A stretch of DNA of 64,000 nt, taken from Jeotgalicoccus halotolerans (GTDB taxonomy: Bacteria; Bacillota; Bacilli; Staphylococcales; Salinicoccaceae). Below the pieces are notes generated by a model. It was given only the letters and a program-made list of their open reading frames with translations. It did not search any database and was not told the DNA's origin. The stretch spans positions 62,001-126,000 of the forward strand of contig NZ_QUMW01000010.1 of the NCBI RefSeq assembly GCF_003387165.1. Reading direction: 5' to 3'. This document shows, in pieces, positions 8,756 through 16,163 of this stretch (positions are counted from its first letter, which is position 1; the number at the start of each line of letters is the position of its first letter). Both the position numbers and the translations under genes were made by a program.

Positions 8756-10069
8756 TTATAATATCATACCTGCGATAAAACCGGTAATGACAACAGGAAT
8801 ATTTAAAAAGACAAAAGTCGGTACACATGTATCCCATATATGGTCATGCTGACCATCGATATTCAATCCTGCAGTAGGTCCGAGCGTTGAATCTGATGCA
8901 GGTGACCCCGCATCCCCAAGTACACCAGCAGTACCGACAATCGCAATAATCGCAGCCATCGATAAGCCGAGTTCTGCACCCATAGGGACAAAAATCGCTC
9001 CAATAATCGGCAATGTCGCGAAAGATGAACCAATACCTATCGTTACAACTAAACCGACAACCATCATACCCATAACGATAAAGGCCTTGTTATTACCGAG
9101 AGAACCAGAAATACTGCTGACGAGCGGCAGGACATCTTCTGTTTCTGTAATCACACCTGCAAAGCCGTTTGCCGCCAGCATTACCATACCGATATACGCC
9201 ATAATTTTTATGCCGTTTACAAGCTCACGGTCAAGTTCAGCCCACTTAAACTGCATTGACAGAAAGAAGACCATAATACCGCCGAGGGCACCGAAGATCA
9301 TCGAATCCGTAAAGAACTGCACAATGAATGTGACAAGGATTGCAATCACAGCAGTAATAATTGTTTTTGCACTAACTGTTAGCCGCTCTGAGGACAAGTC
9401 ACTTTCTTTATTAAGATACTTCCGCGGTTTTCTGAAATAGAAAAATGCGAGTATCAGACCAATCACAAAACCGAGAGCGGGAATAATCATATTTGGAGCG
9501 ACATCGCTGAATTCTATTGTTACCCCGGCATTCGCAAAACTTGTTACAATCGTATTCTGAAAGATTTGTCCGTAACCAAAAGGCAGTACCGCATAAGTAA
9601 ATGTCAGCCCAAAAGTCATGACTACTGCCAGCAGTCTGCGGTCCAGCTGAAGCTCATTAAACAGACTGATCAGTGGCGGAATAAGTATAGGAATAAATGC
9701 AATATGCACCGGCACTAAATTTTGACTGATCATAGAAATAACAAGCAGAGTTGCGATTATAGAAACTTTCGCTATTACGCGCGCTTTCGTCGTTTTGCTT
9801 GCATTCAGCAGACTTAAAATTTTATTGACCATAACGTCGGTTATACCGCTGTATGCTATCAGGGCGGCAAATCCTCCAAGCAGTGCATAGCTGAGTGCAA
9901 TTTCTGCTCCGTTAACAATTCCTCCGGTAAAGACGCCGATAACTTCATTGACGCCCATACCCGATATCAGTCCGCCGGCCAGCGCACCGATAAACAGAGC
10001 CAGTATAACGTTAAGTCTGCACAAACTTAAAATGACCATAACGAGAATAGCTATTAAAACTGAATTCAT
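8756..10069 (-). CDS. YuiF-type Na+/H+ antiporter family transporter
   Basis: A 437-residue membrane protein of the Na+/H+ antiporter family that includes B. subtilis YuiF (NhaC superfamily). It has about 11-12 hydrophobic segments, family blocks such as MISQNLVPVHIAFIPILIPP and YAVLPFGYGQIFQ, and the C-terminal GDAGSPASDSTLGPTAGLN typical of the family. The substrate is uncertain: members have been proposed to move Na+/H+ or amino acids including histidine. It is monocistronic and divergent from metA, sharing a 128-nt intergenic region. Confidence 0.88.
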   Translation of the reverse strand: MNSVLIAILVMVILSLCRLNVILALFIGALAGGLISGMGVNEVIGVFTGGIVNGAEIALSYALLGGFAALIAYSGITDVMVNKILSLLNASKTTKARVIAKVSIIATLLVISMISQNLVPVHIAFIPILIPPLISLFNELQLDRRLLAVVMTFGLTFTYAVLPFGYGQIFQNTIVTSFANAGVTIEFSDVAPNMIIPALGFVIGLILAFFYFRKPRKYLNKESDLSSERLTVSAKTIITAVIAILVTFIVQFFTDSMIFGALGGIMVFFLSMQFKWAELDRELVNGIKIMAYIGMVMLAANGFAGVITETEDVLPLVSSISGSLGNNKAFIVMGMMVVGLVVTIGIGSSFATLPIIGAIFVPMGAELGLSMAAIIAIVGTAGVLGDAGSPASDSTLGPTAGLNIDGQHDHIWDTCVPTFVFLNIPVVITGFIAGMIL

Positions 10070-10128
10070 TATTGTTCCCCCAAAAATTTATCTGTCTTCA
10101 GATTGTGATTTTTTTGATAATTTAGACA

Positions 10129-10158
10129 TTGACTGTCGTTCATTTTCACTGGTACATT
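10129..10158 (+). promoter_or_regulatory. Probable metA promoter
   Basis: TTGACT at 10129-10134 and TACATT at 10153-10158 are separated by 18 nt, about 35 nt upstream of the metA ATG. The leader is too short for a SAM riboswitch or T-box. Confidence 0.6.
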
Positions 10159-10197
10159 ATATAGTACTTATCATTTGCTATTTAAGGACGTGAACGC

Positions 10198-11121
10198 ATG
10201 CCAATTAAAATCGTCGAAGGACTTCCTGTGAGAACGAAACTCCAACAGGAACAAGTATATACCATAGAAGCTTCCCGCGCGATAACCCAGGACATCCGTC
10301 CATTAAAAATTCTTATTTTAAATCTTATGCCTCTTAAGGAAAAAACAGAGTTACAGCTGCTGAGGCTGCTTGGCAACTCACCGCTTCAAATTGATGTTGA
10401 ATTTTTACATATGTCTACCTATAAAAGTAAAAATACTCCGACCAGCCATCTCCAGAAGTTTTATAAGACACATCAGGAAGTGAAAGATGAATATTTCGAC
10501 GGGATGATTGTTACTGGCGCTCCGTTAGAAAAATTTAATTTTGAACAGGTAGGGTACATCGACGAACTGAAAGAAATTACTGACTGGGCACAGACACATG
10601 TCTTCTCCCGATTTTATATTTGCTGGGGAGCACAATTCGCTCTGAATCACTATTACAATATCGAAAAACTTATTTTATCAGAAAAGCTGTTCGGTGTGTT
10701 CGGATATCAAAATATAAAACCGGAACATCCATATGTGCGCGGCTTTGATGATATTTACCAGGTCCCTCAGTCGAGACATACAAGAATTGATTACGAAGCA
10801 TTAAACGGTATTCCGGGTCTCGACATCCTGACTGCGCATCCTGACTTCGGCCCGGATATCATTACATCTAAAAATCAGCGGGATCTCTACATTTTTGGCC
10901 ACCTCGAATACGACAGGGAAACGTTGAAAGACGAATATGACCGGGATGCAGAAAGCGGGCTCAATACAGCTGTCCCTCTCAATTATTATCCCGATGATAA
11001 ACCGTCGGAAAACCCAAAATTTCAATGGCGGAGTCACGGGCATCTGCTGTTTAACAACTGGCTGAATGAAACGTATCAGAATACATTGTACGATTTGGAA
11101 CAGCTTCATAATCTCAAATAA
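10198..11121 (+). CDS. metA: Homoserine O-acetyltransferase, MetA type
   Basis: First committed step of methionine synthesis, acylating homoserine on its hydroxyl. The 307-residue protein has the catalytic Cys142 in ICWGAQFAL and the His235/Glu237 pair in FGHLEYDR. Residue 111 is Glu (TGAPLEKF). In this family Glu111 goes with acetyl-CoA and Gly111 with succinyl-CoA, so acetyl transfer is predicted. That agrees with metI about 5 kb away, whose product could use O-acetylhomoserine. The ATG lies 6 nt after a weak AAGGACG Shine-Dalgarno. It is monocistronic. Confidence 0.96.
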   Translation: MPIKIVEGLPVRTKLQQEQVYTIEASRAITQDIRPLKILILNLMPLKEKTELQLLRLLGNSPLQIDVEFLHMSTYKSKNTPTSHLQKFYKTHQEVKDEYFDGMIVTGAPLEKFNFEQVGYIDELKEITDWAQTHVFSRFYICWGAQFALNHYYNIEKLILSEKLFGVFGYQNIKPEHPYVRGFDDIYQVPQSRHTRIDYEALNGIPGLDILTAHPDFGPDIITSKNQRDLYIFGHLEYDRETLKDEYDRDAESGLNTAVPLNYYPDDKPSENPKFQWRSHGHLLFNNWLNETYQNTLYDLEQLHNLK

Positions 11122-11123
11122 AA

Positions 11124-11145
11124 AAAGGCGCCCGCGGGCGCCTTT
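11124..11145. terminator. Bidirectional terminator between metA and chorismate mutase gene
   Basis: A 22-bp perfect palindrome, extremely GC-rich at its centre (GGCGCC arms around CGCG) with A/T flanks, lies immediately after the metA stop. It just touches the stop codon of the convergent gene. Confidence 0.9.
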
Positions 11146-11432
11146 CAGCATGTCTTCGTATACTGCTTGAGACATTCTTTCTGCCTTCTTCTTGAGAGCT
11201 CCATGAGGTGTTTACTAAACTCTGAGATGTAGCTGTCGAGCGTCCGGTCAGTCAAATAGGAAATATTTTTATTGATAACCTTTTTTTCGCGCTGCGCATC
11301 CAGTACCGGTATGTTATTCGCAAGTTTGTACTCCGCAATTTCCGTAGACACCTTCATTCTCTTCTCGACAAGCTGAACGAGCTCACGGTCTATCTGATCT
11401 ATTTCTTTACGCAACTCTTCATGTCTCCCCAT
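11145..11432 (-). CDS. Chorismate mutase, AroQ type, monofunctional
   Basis: Converts chorismate to prephenate, the branch to Phe and Tyr. The 95-residue all-helical AroQ fold is recognisable from LRKEIDQIDRELVQLVEKRM, the EIAEYK segment and the VLDAQREKKV block, whose Asp, Arg and Glu are active-site residues in the family. A longer frame starts at 11447, but that ATG overlaps GAGGAGG; the ATG at 11432 is correctly spaced. It is the second gene of an operon, 16 nt after the DAHP synthase stop. In bacilli and staphylococci this domain is usually fused to the N-terminus of DAHP synthase; here it is a separate downstream gene. Confidence 0.88.
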   Translation of the reverse strand: MGRHEELRKEIDQIDRELVQLVEKRMKVSTEIAEYKLANNIPVLDAQREKKVINKNISYLTDRTLDSYISEFSKHLMELSRRRQKECLKQYTKTC

Positions 11433-11448
11433 GGTTAGCCTCCTCATA

Positions 11449-12486
11449 TTATTTTGTTTGAACGATCTTGTTCACTGTTTTCCCTTCAATTTCAAGCAGT
11501 ACATTTATCGTGTCCATTAATTCTTTGAATTCTGCAGGTGTCAGACACTGCTGTCCGTCGCTCCACGCATTCTCAGGATCTTCGTGAACTTCTATCTGCA
11601 GGCCGTTTGCACCGGCCATAACTGCTGCTTTAGCCATTGAAGGAATCAGGTATCTGACGCCCGCTGCGTGTGACGGGTCAACGATAATCGGCAGGTGCGA
11701 TTCTTTCTGCGCTACAGGCACTGCTTGAATATCAAGTGTATTTCGTGTTGCTGTTTCGAAAGTGCGGATACCGCGCTCCACAAGCACAACGTTATTGTTG
11801 CCGCCGGCCATAATGTACTCTGCTGACATTAACCATTCCTGAATCGTTGCAGACATTCCGCGTTTCAAGTAAATCGGTTTGTCAGTCTGGCCAAGCGCCT
11901 TCAGTAAATCGAAGTTCTGCATGTTGCGTGCACCGATTTGAATGACATCGACCATGTCAACGAATGTATCTAAGTGATCTGTGCCCATTAACTCTGAAAC
12001 GATAGGCAGACCGGTTTCTTTTTTCGCTTCATTTAAAATTTTAAGACCTTCTACACCAAGACCTTGGAAACTGTAAGGTGAAGTACGCGGTTTGAATGCC
12101 CCGCCGCGCAACGAGTTTGCACCTGCATCTTTTAATTTAATTGCTAATTCCACTGTGCTGTCTAAATCTTCAACTGAACAGGGCCCTGCACAGACCATGA
12201 AGTTTTCCGCTCCGACTTTTACACCGTTGCTAATATCGATAACACTGTCATCTTCCTGGAAACTTCTGTTCGCTTTCTTGTATGGCTTTTGAATTCTGTA
12301 CACCCCGTCCACGATACTGTATTTTTTGAAATCATTTTCGGAGACTTTAGATGTATCGCCGATCAGACCGATTATTGTTCGTCTTTCACCATCAGAACGG
12401 TGAACTTTGAAACCTGCTTCTTCGATGTTTGAAACCAGTGTCTTAATATTACTTTCCGCTGCGTCGCGTTTTACATGAATAATCAT
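11449..12486 (-). CDS. aroF: DAHP synthase (type I-beta) with N-terminal regulatory domain
   Basis: Condenses phosphoenolpyruvate and erythrose-4-phosphate in the first step of the shikimate pathway. Residues 1 to about 70 form a small alpha/beta domain (MIIHVKRDAAESNIKTLV) like the ferredoxin-like, ACT-like regulatory domain of Thermotoga DAHP synthase. The barrel follows, with CAGPCSVE, LRGGAFKPRTSPYSFQG, IQIGARNMQNF, LKRGMSATIQEW and IVDPSHAAG. It is 345 residues long. It lacks the fused chorismate mutase of staphylococcal AroA, which is encoded by the next gene. Feedback inhibition by Tyr or Phe is expected from the domain but unproven. Transcription is probably attenuated through the long leader upstream. 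Confidence 0.94.
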   Translation of the reverse strand: MIIHVKRDAAESNIKTLVSNIEEAGFKVHRSDGERRTIIGLIGDTSKVSENDFKKYSIVDGVYRIQKPYKKANRSFQEDDSVIDISNGVKVGAENFMVCAGPCSVEDLDSTVELAIKLKDAGANSLRGGAFKPRTSPYSFQGLGVEGLKILNEAKKETGLPIVSELMGTDHLDTFVDMVDVIQIGARNMQNFDLLKALGQTDKPIYLKRGMSATIQEWLMSAEYIMAGGNNNVVLVERGIRTFETATRNTLDIQAVPVAQKESHLPIIVDPSHAAGVRYLIPSMAKAAVMAGANGLQIEVHEDPENAWSDGQQCLTPAEFKELMDTINVLLEIEGKTVNKIVQTK

Positions 12487-12520
12487 AATTAAAAGCCTCC
12501 TAAAATTTTTAAAAATAAAA

Positions 12521-12549
12521 CTGCCACTTAACTAAAAATTAAGTGGCAG
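12521..12549 (-). terminator. Leader (attenuator) terminator upstream of DAHP synthase
   Basis: A perfect 11-bp stem (12521-12531 with 12539-12549) is followed on the minus strand by TTTTATTTTT. It lies in the 5' leader, 34 nt before the DAHP synthase ATG, so it must be regulated for the operon to be read. Confidence 0.93.
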
Positions 12550-12693
12550 CAAGTATAGAAAAATATGTAGAAGTCCCGACTTCCAGCCACTTATTTAAAG
12601 TAAATGGCTAGACATTACAAAATCTTCAGCCATCATTGATACAAACAGTTTGTTTTACGTTTGTACAAATGATGTGTACAAACGGTATCAAAA
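12521..12693 (-). promoter_or_regulatory. Putative aromatic amino acid attenuator: alternating RNA stems
   Basis: On the minus-strand transcript the arms overlap in series. A 7-bp stem (12685-12691 with 12636-12642) has its 5' arm over the leader ORF stop codon and encloses an 8-bp hairpin (12659-12683). ATGGCT at 12628-12633 can pair with 12604-12609. AGCCATTTA at 12601-12609 can pair with TAAGTGGCT at 12585-12593 over 9 bp including one G-U. TAAGTGGC at 12586-12593 can instead pair with GCCACTTA in the 5' arm of the terminator, which would prevent termination. These are mutually exclusive 1:2, 2:3 and 3:4 pairings. No T-box motif (GGTGGNACC) is present. Confidence 0.78.
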
Positions 12694-12744
12694 ATAGCTA
12701 AAGTAAAGTCGGTTATTCAGTTGTGAAGTTGTATGGGTTAACAT
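12688..12744 (-). CDS. Leader peptide, 18 aa, ending in Tyr-Phe-Ser-Tyr-Phe
   Basis: A short ORF with AAGGAG (12754-12759), 9-nt spacing and an ATG at 12744. It encodes MLTHTTSQLNNRLYFSYF and ends at TGA (12688-12690). Four of the last five codons are aromatic (TAC TTT AGC TAT TTT). It lies about 27 nt after the expected transcription start and upstream of a terminator, before an operon that makes prephenate, the precursor of Phe and Tyr. This is what a ribosome-stalling leader peptide should look like. It is too short for homology to support it, so the call rests on position, Shine-Dalgarno and codon content. Confidence 0.8.
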   Translation of the reverse strand: MLTHTTSQLNNRLYFSYF

Positions 12745-12777
12745 AAATAACCGCTCCTTGTAATGTATTTGATTGCC

Positions 12778-12807
12778 ATTATAGGCTGCCTTTAATCAGT
12801 TTGTCAA
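12778..12807 (-). promoter_or_regulatory. Promoter of the DAHP synthase/chorismate mutase operon
   Basis: TTGACA (12802-12807) and TATAAT (12778-12783) both match the sigma-A consensus exactly, with an 18-nt spacer. The transcription start would be near 12771, giving a leader of roughly 285 nt. Together with the attenuator this fills the 419-nt gap between the operon and tyrA. Confidence 0.92.
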
Positions 12808-12873
12808 TCTATTTATGAGAATTAATTAAATGTTTACATAATTTAGTTAATTAATGTATATTCATTCTTGTAG

Positions 12874-12895
12874 TATAATGATAAAAATACGGAGG
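12874..12895 (+). promoter_or_regulatory. tyrA -10 element and Shine-Dalgarno
   Basis: TATAAT at 12874-12879 and GGAGG at 12891-12895 precede the tyrA ATG at 12906. The -35 is poorly conserved. The leader would be about 20 nt, so tyrA itself has no attenuator. Confidence 0.6.
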
Positions 12896-12905
12896 CATAA
12901 AATAT

Positions 12906-13757
12906 ATGAATATCGCAATTATCGGCTTGGGAAATATCGGAGGTTCCTTTGCTCTTGCTATTAAAACAAACATACCTGACGCTGACATATATGCAATTGA
13001 TATCGATGCTGCAGTTATCGAAAAAGCAAAAAAACAGCATCTTATTAAAGACGGTTCTCAGGATTTTAAAGACATCATTCCGCAGGCAGATCTTATTATT
13101 TTCGCAGTTTACCCTAAACTGCTTGTTCAATTGGTAAAAGATTACACACCTTACTTAAAAGAAGGGTGCATCATTACCGATGTTACAGGCGTGAAAACTT
13201 CGATTATCGGTGAAGTTGAACCGCTCCTGCCAGACCATACTGATTTCGTTTTCGGTCATCCGATGGCCGGCAGAGAAAACCGGGGCCTTAAGTTCAGCAG
13301 CAGAGAAGTTTTTATCGGTGCAAACTATTTAATCACACCGACCCCGAGGAATAAAGAGAAAAACATCGATTTCCTGAAAAATTTTGTCAAAGAATTGGAA
13401 TTCGGCAATATTTCAGTAATCACACCGGACTTCCACGATGAAGTTATCGGCTTTACCAGCCAGCTGGCTCACGTCATTGCTATTTCACTAATCAACAGCG
13501 ATGACGCCGCTCGCAACACTAAAAAATATACAGGTGACAGCTACCGGGATTTAACACGTATCACAAATATTAATGAAAAATTGTGGCCTGAGTTATTTAT
13601 GATGAATAAACAGCATCTTCTTAATCATATTGATAATTTTCAGACCCAGCTCGACAAACTTTACGCAGCGATTCAAAGTGATGATGTTGAAACGATGGAG
13701 AGAATGATGCTTGAAAGTACGAAGCGTTATAAAGATTTACATGATATAGAAGATTAA
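12906..13757 (+). CDS. tyrA: Prephenate dehydrogenase
   Basis: Oxidatively decarboxylates prephenate to 4-hydroxyphenylpyruvate with NAD(P)+, on the tyrosine branch. The N-terminal dinucleotide-binding motif is GLGNIGGSFALAIK. DVTGVKTSI and FGHPMAGREN, with catalytic His118, follow, and FTSQLAHVIAISL lies in the C-terminal helical domain. The protein is 283 residues long and stops without the C-terminal ACT domain carried by the longer B. subtilis TyrA (about 370), so direct feedback by that domain is absent. It is divergent from the DAHP synthase operon, so the two aromatic units share a regulatory region. Confidence 0.94.
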   Translation: MNIAIIGLGNIGGSFALAIKTNIPDADIYAIDIDAAVIEKAKKQHLIKDGSQDFKDIIPQADLIIFAVYPKLLVQLVKDYTPYLKEGCIITDVTGVKTSIIGEVEPLLPDHTDFVFGHPMAGRENRGLKFSSREVFIGANYLITPTPRNKEKNIDFLKNFVKELEFGNISVITPDFHDEVIGFTSQLAHVIAISLINSDDAARNTKKYTGDSYRDLTRITNINEKLWPELFMMNKQHLLNHIDNFQTQLDKLYAAIQSDDVETMERMMLESTKRYKDLHDIED

Positions 13758-13768
13758 GTATGAACAAA

Positions 13769-13800
13769 ACACCGAATTCCTGAAGAATCCGGTGTTTTTT
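13769..13800 (+). terminator. tyrA terminator
   Basis: An ACACCG/CGGTGT stem, extended by ATTC/GAAT across a mismatch, is followed by TTTTTT, 12 nt after the tyrA stop. Confidence 0.85.
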
Positions 13801-13900
13801 CAATAGACGGCAGCTTATGCCGATTCTGCGAGGATCAGATGCATATGAGAACCGACCATGCCAATCCCAGCCAGCCAAGAACAAAATCAAACACAAAAAA

Positions 13901-13922
13901 GGCCGCATATCGCATGCGGTCC
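13901..13922 (-). terminator. guaC terminator
   Basis: A stem with CCGCAT/ATGCGG arms (13903-13908, 13914-13919) is followed on the minus strand by TTTTTT, 14 nt past the guaC stop. Nothing convincing lies between this and the tyrA terminator (13801-13900). Confidence 0.85.
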
Positions 13923-13935
13923 TTTTCTCAAAATA

Positions 13936-14919
13936 TTAATATACTTTATCACCGTTGAAAATTGAGTTTTTAACAACTACATAATCTACTGTACGGATTG
14001 CATCTAATTCCTTGCCGCCGGCATATGAAATAGATGACTGCAGATCCTGCTGCATTTCAGTCAGTGTAGCTGCTAATGGCCCTTTGTATTCTACATACAT
14101 TTTTTTGCCTTCTACGTTTTTATGTTCACCTTTTTGGAATTCAGAAGCCGAACCGAAGTACTCTTTATACTTCTTGCCATTTTCTTCATAAACAGTACCA
14201 GGAGATTCTTCGTGTCCTGCAAATAGTGAACCGATCATAACCATAGATGCCCCGAATCTTACAGATTTAGCAATATCTCCGTGCGTACGGATTCCGCCGT
14301 CTGCGATAATCGGCTTAGAAGCTGCTTTTGCACATAATCGAAGTGCAGCAAGCTGCCATCCGCCTGTACCGAAGCCTGTTTTAATTTTAGTAATGCAAAC
14401 CTTACCAGGACCAATGCCGACTTTAGTTGCATCTGCTCCTGCATGCTCCAATTCTCTGACTGCCTCAGGTGTCCCGACATTACCTGCAATTAAAAATGTT
14501 TCAGGAATATGTTTTTTAATATGCTTAATCATATCGATTACTCTATCGGAATGACCGTGAGCAATATCGATTGTAATATAGTCAGGAATTAATCCCTGTT
14601 CTTTTAAACTGATAACAAAATCGTATTCTTCCGGTTTGATACCGACACTTATAGATGAAATCAGATTTTTATCTCTCATTTTATTAATAAAATCAATACG
14701 TGTTTCAGGGTTGAAACGATGCATGATATAAAAATATCCATTTTTCGCCAAATATTCAGCAATATTCTCGTCAATAATAGTCTGCATATTTGCAGGTACT
14801 ACCGGCAGCTTGAATGTGTGTTTCCCAAATTCAATTGAAGTATCACATTCTGAACGACTGTCCACAATACATTTGTTCGGAATTAACTGTATATCCTCAT
14901 AATCAAAAACGCTATCCAT
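13936..14919 (-). CDS. guaC: GMP reductase
   Basis: Converts GMP to IMP with NADPH, returning guanine nucleotides to the purine branch point. The 327-residue IMPDH/GMPR barrel has the catalytic loop [17 protein letters not shown] with nucleophile Cys175, and [19 protein letters not shown] for phosphate binding. No CBS domains are present, which separates it from GuaB. It is preceded by a consensus promoter and a roughly 55-nt leader with no riboswitch. The ATG lies behind AGAGGAG. Confidence 0.97.
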   Translation of the reverse strand: MDSVFDYEDIQLIPNKCIVDSRSECDTSIEFGKHTFKLPVVPANMQTIIDENIAEYLAKNGYFYIMHRFNPETRIDFINKMRDKNLISSISVGIKPEEYDFVISLKEQGLIPDYITIDIAHGHSDRVIDMIKHIKKHIPETFLIAGNVGTPEAVRELEHAGADATKVGIGPGKVCITKIKTGFGTGGWQLAALRLCAKAASKPIIADGGIRTHGDIAKSVRFGASMVMIGSLFAGHEESPGTVYEENGKKYKEYFGSASEFQKGEHKNVEGKKMYVEYKGPLAATLTEMQQDLQSSISYAGGKELDAIRTVDYVVVKNSIFNGDKVY

Positions 14920-14983
14920 AATAAAACGCTCCTCTAATCCGTATATTATTTAACTGTTTTTGCAATCTCGTTCGCCAATAGGG

Positions 14984-15012
14984 ATTATAGTAGTTTTATA
15001 TTCACATGTCAA
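14984..15012 (-). promoter_or_regulatory. guaC promoter
   Basis: TTGACA (15007-15012) and TATAAT (14984-14989) have an optimal 17-nt spacer, directly downstream of the upstream gene's terminator. Confidence 0.92.
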
Positions 15013-15034
15013 TCAATCTGAAAAAAATAAAAAA

Positions 15035-15058
15035 AGAATCGAAATAAATTTCGATTCT
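15035..15058 (-). terminator. Terminator of the MerR-like coiled-coil gene
   Basis: An 11-bp perfect stem (15035-15045, 15048-15058) overlaps the stop codon and is followed on the minus strand by a long T-rich tract. Confidence 0.88.
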
Positions 15059-15974
15059 ATCCTTTAAACATGCTTGCTAATTTACCGAAGAAGCCTTTTT
15101 TAGGCTCCTCGATTTGCTGTTTTGCTGTTTCGCTGCTGTTATCCAGTTCTTCTGAAGCAGACGATACATTCTCCTCAGCTTTTTCTTCCTCGGCGCTCAG
15201 GTCAATTGTTCCTGTATTTTGTTCTGCCGGTGTTTCAGCAGTTTCGGTTTCTTCTGTATCAAGTTCTTCGGTTTCTGCTTCGGCGGATTCTTCTTCGATA
15301 TTTTCTTCTCCAGCATTCCTAGATTCTTCTTCAGCTGGTGCTTCTGCAACAATCTCTTCTTCAGTTGTTTCCGGTGTCACGGTTTCTTCCATGACCGCTT
15401 CATCCGATGTTTCATCAGCTTTGGTTTCTTCAGCCTGTACAGTTTCATCAGTATCTTCTTCAGTCTGCGGCGATTTTTCGCTTTCGTATGCCTCTTCCGC
15501 TAAAAATGTTTCCACCTTTTCGACTGGATTGTATTCAAGAGCATTACGATCGTACTCTTCCAACCTGTGTACAAGTGTACTTATATTTGATTTAAGTTCT
15601 TTGTTTTCATTTTGGATTTCATCCAGCTTTTCAAGCACTAAAGCAAGCAATCTTGATACGTCGTTATCCGACATTTTCGATACCTGATTCTCACTTTTCG
15701 TTTCTTCAAAGTCGTCCATATTTTCTATAATTTCATCTGCCGCAGAGTCCAGTGTATTTCCCGGGGACTTGGCAATTTTAATCATTTCCTGTAAGACACT
15801 CACATCTTTTTTTGAAAATAATCTTCTGTTATGTTCATCTTTAGCAACTTCATAATTTCTGTCTTCAAGTAATCTAACGTACTTTCTAACGTTCTGATCA
15901 GACAGTTCGACCATGTCCGTTACTTGAGCTGTTGTATAGTATATAGCGTTCTGTGACTGACTCACTCGTATCAC
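15057..15974 (-). CDS. MerR-like HTH protein with coiled coil, acidic tail and amphipathic C-terminus
   Basis: A 305-residue protein I cannot assign to a characterised family. Residues about 12-75 form a MerR-like winged helix (YTTAQVTDMVELSDQNVRKY, then RRLFSKKDVSVLQEM). About 100-145 is a predicted coiled coil (LALVLEKLDEIQNENKEL). About 160-285 is a low-complexity stretch very rich in Glu with Thr, Ala and Ser. The end, KKGFFGKLASMFKG, is basic and amphipathic and could touch the membrane. The domain order recalls RacA-like or KfrA-like chromosome- or plasmid-binding proteins more than a ligand-sensing MerR regulator. It is monocistronic and divergent from metI. Confidence 0.75.
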   Translation of the reverse strand: MIRVSQSQNAIYYTTAQVTDMVELSDQNVRKYVRLLEDRNYEVAKDEHNRRLFSKKDVSVLQEMIKIAKSPGNTLDSAADEIIENMDDFEETKSENQVSKMSDNDVSRLLALVLEKLDEIQNENKELKSNISTLVHRLEEYDRNALEYNPVEKVETFLAEEAYESEKSPQTEEDTDETVQAEETKADETSDEAVMEETVTPETTEEEIVAEAPAEEESRNAGEENIEEESAEAETEELDTEETETAETPAEQNTGTIDLSAEEEKAEENVSSASEELDNSSETAKQQIEEPKKGFFGKLASMFKG

Positions 15975-16088
15975 TCCTGTAATTTAATTAACCTAATTAT
16001 AACGCTTATCGTTACTTTTATCTACCATTTTTTAGCGCAGTGTATTGTCGTTACCCGAGTAGAGTTTTCGCAATATTCTACTAAATCA

Positions 16089-16117
16089 TTGACTTATACC
16101 GGCTTAATTTATATATT
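16089..16117 (+). promoter_or_regulatory. Probable metI promoter
   Basis: TTGACT (16089-16094) and TATATT (16112-16117) are 17 nt apart. The leader would be under 45 nt, so the T-box that precedes the staphylococcal met operon is absent here. Confidence 0.6.
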
Positions 16118-16163
16118 TATAATATCTTTCTAAAAAATACATAAAAGAAGAGGATGATAAATA

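Noticed and set aside
12487-12771. T-box riboswitch before DAHP synthase
   Set aside because: Leader length would fit, but the conserved T-box sequence and specifier-loop features are absent, whereas a well-placed leader ORF is present.
13621-13908. 95-codon minus-strand frame between guaC and tyrA
   Set aside because: It runs through the guaC and tyrA terminators and antisense to tyrA; no ribosome binding site and no protein-like pattern.
15070-15687. 205-codon Ser-rich open frame on the plus strand
   Set aside because: It is the antisense shadow of the Glu-rich region of the MerR-like gene; Glu codons read as Ser/Phe/Leu codons on the other strand. No Shine-Dalgarno.
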